Positions 59,507-64,000 of a DNA stretch of 64,000 bases are shown here, in pieces. The stretch is taken from assembly GCF_018860385.1 (NCBI RefSeq), contig NZ_JAHKPH010000012.1:22240-86239 (forward strand), in the 5' to 3' direction. The stretch's first letter is position 1; the number at the start of each line of letters is the position of its first letter. The position numbers were made by a program, and so were the translations under genes. Below the pieces are notes generated by a model. It was given only the letters and a program-made list of their open reading frames with translations. It had not been told where the DNA came from and did not search any database. This stretch comes from Reinekea forsetii. Lineage in GTDB: Bacteria > Pseudomonadota > Gammaproteobacteria > Pseudomonadales > Natronospirillaceae.

Positions 59507-61573
59507 ATGATTCGCTCACTGCTATTAATAGCTTTATTATGGCCAGTACTTGGATTCGCTGAGAATCAACTAATTATTGAAACAGTCGACGGCGTGCTTA
59601 TCGCTGAAGAAGATCTAGAACAAGATCAGGTGACTGTTGCCCTTGCTAAGGGTAACTACCAATTTTATTTCCGCAATAGCGCCCCATGCGCCTATTCCTT
59701 GGGCAATGTAGAAGGTGCAAAGCTTCGTTTTAACAAGCCGTTCCAATTGCAGGCTTGCGCCATACAGGCTGTCCCTTTGAAAGTTAGAGTTGCTGGTGAT
59801 ATCCAGTTTACACTCAGCACTGAAGATAAAACCGTTTCGTTGAAACTATTGCCAAAACAAACTTCTCAGGCATACGTAAGACCACTTCCAGAACACCAAT
59901 GCCCTATTTGGCAGGGCGAGCCCGTTACTGTCGATGTCAGCACTCAATTTAAAAATGGCGAGCTAGTTCGGGATTTTTACTCAAAACAAACTGCGACCGT
60001 TGAAAACGGTGAAGTGACTTTTGCCCCCGCAAAAAACAGCAATGGACTGTTACTGATTGAATCGGCCAATGCTGAACCGTCGGAATTTACTTGGGGAAAT
60101 GCGCTGGTCTACTTTTTAATGACAGATCGATTCCACAATGGCGATTTAACAAATGATGTATCTTTTGATCGCCGCAAAGACAACAAAGAAGAAGTGGGTA
60201 CATTCCACGGCGGTGATATCAAGGGCGTGATTGAAAAGCTCGACTATATTGAAGCGCTTGGAGCAACCGCTATTTGGATGACGCCCGTTGTAGAGCAGAT
60301 TCACGGTTTTGTGGGCGGTGGCAAAGATGGGACTTTCCCATTTTATGCCTACCACGGCTACTGGGCATTAGACTACACCAAGCTTGACCCTAATTTTGGC
60401 ACGGATGAAGATTTACGAACGCTAGTAAAAGAGGCCCATAAACGCGATATTCGATTAGTTTGGGATACGGTCATTAACCATGCCGGCTACCCATCTTTAG
60501 CGGATTTAAAAGATTTTAACGTGGATGTCCTCAAGCCAAACCAACCGAATATGGGCAATGATTGGCAACCCAAAAACGGAGAGAATTGGCACAGTTATAC
60601 TAATTTAATTGATTTTCAAAGTGGCAACTGGCGCAAACAATGGTGGTCAGATGAATGGATACGTTCGGATATGCCAGGTTATACGCCACGAGGATACGAT
60701 GATCTGAGTATGGCATTGGCCGGGTTACCAGACTACCTCACCGAATCCAAAGTACCGGTAGAATTACCCCCGATATTAAAAAAGAAAAAAGACACTCGCG
60801 CTCAGAACATTACACAACCAGTAATTCAACACCTAATAGATTGGCAAACTTATTGGGTTAGAGAGTTTGGCATCGATGCATTTCGAAGCGACACCGCTAA
60901 GCACGTCGAGCTTGAACATTGGTTAACGTTAAAACAAGAGGCATCGAATGCCCGTAGAGACTGGCAAGGGGACAACCAAGATACCAAACTCTCAGGTGAA
61001 ACGGATTTTTGGATGGTGGGAGAAGTATTTGGGCACCCACTATTTAAAGATTATTACTACGACTATGGTTTTGATAGCCTGATTAATTTTGAATACCAAG
61101 ATATGGCTCACAACCTTGCTCTATGCATGAACGACTCAGAAGCCGTATACCAAAAGTATGCGCAAGCCATAAACAGCGACCCAGACTTTAATGCGCTAAC
61201 CTATATAAGTAGCCATGACACTACGCTTTTTTACGCTAAATATCAGAGCTTAGATCTCCAAAAACGTATTGCTGCACCATTCTTGTTGCTACCCGGTGGT
61301 ATTCAAATCTACTACGGTGACGAAACCGCTCGCCCATTAGGTCCCTATGCCGATGATTTTCATCAAGGTACGCGCTCGGATATGAATTGGTCTAAACTGT
61401 CTGAAGAACATAAAACCTTGCTTAAACATTGGCAATTAATTGGTCAGTTCCGCAAAAAACACGCAGCAGTCGGCATGGGCGCACATCAGATGATCAGCAA
61501 ATCGCCCTATGCATTTAGTCGATCAACACAAAATGACCGTGTTATTGTGGTTTTTGCAGGCAACGAACGCTAA
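59507..61573 (+). CDS. Periplasmic alpha-amylase, MalS-like (GH13)
   Basis: 688 residues. A signal peptide (1-18, FAE) is followed by an N-terminal beta domain with a disulfide-like cysteine set (to about 200) and a GH13 barrel with all catalytic groups: nucleophile Asp462 (AFRSDTAKHVE), acid/base Glu506 (MVGEVFGH) and Asp571 (SSHDTT). Early DRFHNGD, with WDTVINHAG, is typical. Length and the conserved LPDYL and INFEYQDM segments match E. coli MalS, which cuts maltodextrins in the periplasm. No other maltose genes are nearby. Confidence 0.88.
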   Translation: MIRSLLLIALLWPVLGFAENQLIIETVDGVLIAEEDLEQDQVTVALAKGNYQFYFRNSAPCAYSLGNVEGAKLRFNKPFQLQACAIQAVPLKVRVAGDIQFTLSTEDKTVSLKLLPKQTSQAYVRPLPEHQCPIWQGEPVTVDVSTQFKNGELVRDFYSKQTATVENGEVTFAPAKNSNGLLLIESANAEPSEFTWGNALVYFLMTDRFHNGDLTNDVSFDRRKDNKEEVGTFHGGDIKGVIEKLDYIEALGATAIWMTPVVEQIHGFVGGGKDGTFPFYAYHGYWALDYTKLDPNFGTDEDLRTLVKEAHKRDIRLVWDTVINHAGYPSLADLKDFNVDVLKPNQPNMGNDWQPKNGENWHSYTNLIDFQSGNWRKQWWSDEWIRSDMPGYTPRGYDDLSMALAGLPDYLTESKVPVELPPILKKKKDTRAQNITQPVIQHLIDWQTYWVREFGIDAFRSDTAKHVELEHWLTLKQEASNARRDWQGDNQDTKLSGETDFWMVGEVFGHPLFKDYYYDYGFDSLINFEYQDMAHNLALCMNDSEAVYQKYAQAINSDPDFNALTYISSHDTTLFYAKYQSLDLQKRIAAPFLLLPGGIQIYYGDETARPLGPYADDFHQGTRSDMNWSKLSEEHKTLLKHWQLIGQFRKKHAAVGMGAHQMISKSPYAFSRSTQNDRVIVVFAGNER

Positions 61574-61747
61574 GTGCACCATAAAAGTGCAAAAGTAGCA
61601 TTCTTAGTGATCAATTTAGTAAGTTGGCTGGTTTTTTTGCGAAATTAAAGGAAATTAACGGTGTTTTTTATTCACCGAAGAGTTTTATTACGAAACAAAG
61701 GCTCTATAATGCGACCCGCATTTGTGCCGTTTGATTGAGGAATCAAC

Positions 61748-62428
61748 ATGAACAATACCAGCCCACTGTCCGTTTTATTTGGACGGTCGCCCGTAAAGCC
61801 CATGCAAGAGCACATCAGTAAAGCTCATGCTTGTACAGAAGAGCTTGTTCCATTCTTTGAAGCCGCGATGAAAGGCGACTATAAAGAAGCTGAGAAGTAC
61901 CGCTCATCGATCACCCAATTAGAAGGTGAAGCCGATGCTCTCAAAAAAGACATTCGCGCACATTTACCGAATAGCTTATTTATGCCTGTACCTCGTTCTG
62001 ATTTATTAGAATTATTGAGCATGCAAGACCGCATTGCCAATAAAGCTAAAGATATTTCTGGCATTATGTTGGGCCGTGAAATGATGATACCCGATGAAGT
62101 TCAGCCTTTAATGAAAGAATATCTTTTAGCGGCAATCGGAACTAGCCGACGTGCTAAAGATGCACTTGCCGAACTCGATGAACTTTATGAAACTGGTTTT
62201 GGCAGTAAAGAAGTAAGCTTTGTAGCAACCTTACTCAGCAAACTTGACGACCAAGAACACAAAACGGACGTTTTTGAAATTCAAATGCGCCGCTCCCTTC
62301 GTGATATTGAAACAAAATACCCCCCTTTAGAGATGATGTTCCTTTATAACGTCATTGACCAAATTGGTGATCTTGCAGACGTTGCTCAGCGTGTCGGATC
62401 TCGCCTACAAATTTTAATCGCCCGTTAG
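61748..62428 (+). CDS. DUF47 / TIGR00153 family PhoU-like protein
   Basis: 226 residues, all helical, PhoU-like. The start SPLSVLFGRSPVKPMQEHISKAH and the metal-binding repeats QLEGEADALKKDIR and LDDQEHKTDVFEIQMRRSL define the family. Members are nearly always next to a PiT transporter and are thought to regulate it. A TATAAT at 61705-61710 lies upstream, and the ATG has GAGGAATC before it. No Pho box was seen, in line with a constitutive low-affinity system. pit follows by 33 bases. Confidence 0.92.
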   Translation: MNNTSPLSVLFGRSPVKPMQEHISKAHACTEELVPFFEAAMKGDYKEAEKYRSSITQLEGEADALKKDIRAHLPNSLFMPVPRSDLLELLSMQDRIANKAKDISGIMLGREMMIPDEVQPLMKEYLLAAIGTSRRAKDALAELDELYETGFGSKEVSFVATLLSKLDDQEHKTDVFEIQMRRSLRDIETKYPPLEMMFLYNVIDQIGDLADVAQRVGSRLQILIAR

Positions 62429-62461
62429 CGACGGCACGTACTGATTAATTGAGGATATTTT

Positions 62462-63727
62462 ATGTTTGTCATTAGTGAATATGGACAGATACTGATTCTA
62501 TTGGCCTGCTTTTTTGGCTTTTTAATGGCTTGGGGCGTTGGTGCAAACGATGTTGCAAACGCCATGGGTACATCGGTAGGCTCAAAAGCATTAACCGTAA
62601 AGCAAGCCATCATCATTGCGATGATTTTCGAATTTGCCGGTGCATACCTTGCCGGCGGTGAAGTAACCAGCACAATTCGAAAAGGCATTATCACGCCAAG
62701 TGAGTTTGCAGACAGCCCAGAACTCCTTGTGTACGGGATGATGTCGGCCTTACTCGCTGCGGGTATTTGGCTTGCAATTGCCTCCTCTAAAGGCTGGCCA
62801 GTATCGACTACCCATTCTATTGTGGGTGCGATTGTGGGCTTTGCTGCCGTAGGCATTGGCGTTGAAACCGTAAACTGGGGTAAGGTTTCGGCCATTGTTG
62901 CGAGTTGGGTTGTTTCACCCTTACTAAGCGGCACGATGGCTTTTTTAATTTTTAGAAGTGTATCTCGACTCATCTTAAACACCGATGACCCGTTCGCAAA
63001 TGCCAAAAAATATGTACCGTTCTACATGTTCTTCGTTGGTTTCATGATTGCAATGGTGACCATGGTTAAGGGCTTAAAGCACGTTGGCCTAGACTACACC
63101 TTTTTACAATCAGCTGGCCTAGCTACATTAGCAGGCTTGGTCGTTATGGCCTTAGGGTATGTATTACTTTCTCGCGTTAAGATTGATGAAGAAGCCGATA
63201 AAAACTTTCGTTTTGCATCGGTTGAAAAAGTCTTCGCTATTCTTATGGTTTTCACAGCCTGCGCCATGGCGTTTGCCCATGGCTCTAACGATGTAGCAAA
63301 CGCCATCGGGCCACTAGCTGCTGTAGTTGGCATCATTCAAAACAATGGTGAAATATTAGCGAAAAGCGCGTTACCTAGCTGGATACTGCTATTAGGCGCC
63401 TTAGGTATTGTATTTGGCCTAGCAACCTATGGTTATAAAGTGATGGGCACTATCGGTAAAAAGATCACCGAACTTACCCCAAGCCGTGGCTTTGCCGCCG
63501 AACTAGCTGCCGCTACAACGGTTGTTCTTGCTTCTGGTACCGGTTTACCCGTTTCTACAACACACACACTTGTAGGTGCTGTTCTAGGTGTAGGTTTAGC
63601 ACGCGGTATTTCTGCATTGAATTTACGCGTACTTGGCAACATTGTATCAAGCTGGGTGATCACCCTACCTGCCGGCGCATTCTTATCAATCATCTTCTTC
63701 TTCATGCTTAAGGGTATTTTCTCTTAA
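62462..63727 (+). CDS. pit: Low-affinity inorganic phosphate transporter, PiT family
   Basis: 421-residue inner-membrane transporter with about ten helices. It has the two inverted PiT signature motifs: WGVGANDVANAMGTSVGSKALT near residue 26 and FAHGSNDVANAIGPLAAV near 273, and the twin PVSTTHSIVGA / PVSTTHTLVGA repeats. It is energised by the proton or sodium gradient. It follows the DUF47 gene and ends at a terminator. Confidence 0.96.
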   Translation: MFVISEYGQILILLACFFGFLMAWGVGANDVANAMGTSVGSKALTVKQAIIIAMIFEFAGAYLAGGEVTSTIRKGIITPSEFADSPELLVYGMMSALLAAGIWLAIASSKGWPVSTTHSIVGAIVGFAAVGIGVETVNWGKVSAIVASWVVSPLLSGTMAFLIFRSVSRLILNTDDPFANAKKYVPFYMFFVGFMIAMVTMVKGLKHVGLDYTFLQSAGLATLAGLVVMALGYVLLSRVKIDEEADKNFRFASVEKVFAILMVFTACAMAFAHGSNDVANAIGPLAAVVGIIQNNGEILAKSALPSWILLLGALGIVFGLATYGYKVMGTIGKKITELTPSRGFAAELAAATTVVLASGTGLPVSTTHTLVGAVLGVGLARGISALNLRVLGNIVSSWVITLPAGAFLSIIFFFMLKGIFS

Positions 63728-63749
63728 AGCCTGACTAGATATGGTTATT

Positions 63750-63776
63750 AAAAGGACGCATTTAGCGTCCTTTTTT
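63750..63776 (+). terminator. Rho-independent terminator after pit
   Basis: AAAAGGACGC-ATTTA-GCGTCCTTTTTT: a 10-base stem and T run, 22 bases after the pit stop codon. Confidence 0.9.
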
Positions 63777-63917
63777 GTGCCTGTTGCATTGTTTTTCCAC
63801 CTTATCGAATCCGCGCTGCCCGCCACAAAACTCCGAGAGCAAAACGCTTTTCATGCCTGCTGGTACAAGAATATATACTTAAGTACCAAACAGACTAATT
63901 GAAATGCTTCCGATGCT

Positions 63918-64000
63918 TTACTTCTTGCCTACCCAACGTCGCCACAAGCGTCCTTCTTTTAGTCTAGTGAGAAAATAAGGAAGGTAACTAAACCCGAAAA
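63918..64000 (-). CDS. C-terminal end of an unidentified protein (cut by window edge)
   Basis: The last 27 codons of a minus-strand frame, ending at TAA (63918-63920): FGFSYLPYFLTR, then LKEGRLWRRWVGKK. The basic, aromatic C-terminus looks like a real protein end, but is too short to identify. It is convergent with pit across about 140 bases. Confidence 0.4.
   Translation of the reverse strand, partial: FGFSYLPYFLTRLKEGRLWRRWVGKK

Overview
The window comes from a Gram-negative, probably marine gammaproteobacterium. Evidence for this is ubiC-ubiA-phoB-phoR, pstSCAB-phoU, metE/metR, MalS-like and S1/P1-like periplasmic proteins, many signal peptides and lipoboxes, an apparent PsrA-type operator and a GacA/CsrB-type small RNA. 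Base composition is moderate and there is no rRNA, CRISPR array, transposase or prophage. The gene order resembles Oceanospirillales/Saccharospirillaceae-type genomes, but that placement is inference only.

Layout. 0-0.6 kb: 5' part of rimK. 0.7-5.0 kb: biotin operon bioB-F-H-C-D read leftward, with comF divergent. 5.9-9.8 kb: a leftward group of RimK-like ATP-grasp ligase, GNAT/C39-peptidase fusion and PAS histidine kinase. 10.2-14.9 kb: srkA, FKBP isomerase, trhA, then an OhrR-like repressor divergent from a DUF1499 gene and a flavin disulfide oxidoreductase, with two operator copies between them. 15-19.8 kb: a two-component module (kinase, polyacidic secreted protein, TPR/beta-barrel protein, regulator) divergent from an acidic lipoprotein. 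19.8-23.1 kb: metR/metE. 23.4-30.2 kb: accessory stretch of small lipoproteins, a broken alpha/beta hydrolase, GNAT, Nudix, a pair of unknown membrane-anchored proteins, a SUMF1-like protein, a LysE exporter and small membrane proteins. 30.3-37.3 kb: adenylate-kinase-like and SCP2-like genes behind a PsrA-type palindrome, then a five-gene acyl-CoA dehydrogenase/SDR/phosphotransferase operon divergent from a LysR gene.

37.3-44.8 kb: HU, ubiC-ubiA, phoB-phoR with a Pho box, a REC/PilZ-like regulator, a DUF2971-like gene, an unannotated CsrB/RsmZ-like RNA with a GacA box, a degenerate S1/P1-nuclease-like protein and a DUF3392 protein. 45-52.4 kb: an outer-membrane-type protein, the polyamine operon (arginine decarboxylase, carboxy(nor)spermidine dehydrogenase and decarboxylase, agmatinase) and tRNA-Thr(TGT). 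52.6-64 kb: a periplasmic binding protein, phoU-pstBACS (leftward, Pho box before pstS and a terminator between pstS and pstC), a thioesterase, a MalS-like amylase and the DUF47-pit pair.

Themes. Phosphate control is unusually concentrated here: phoBR, the high-affinity Pst system and the low-affinity Pit system lie within 25 kb. The most attractive candidates for something not well described are the acidic two-component module (14.99-19.76 kb), the CsrB-like RNA (43.39-43.64 kb), the ATP-grasp/GNAT/C39 group (5.9-9.8 kb), the paired C-x4-C membrane proteins (26.0-27.45 kb) and the S1/P1-fold protein that has lost most of its zinc ligands.
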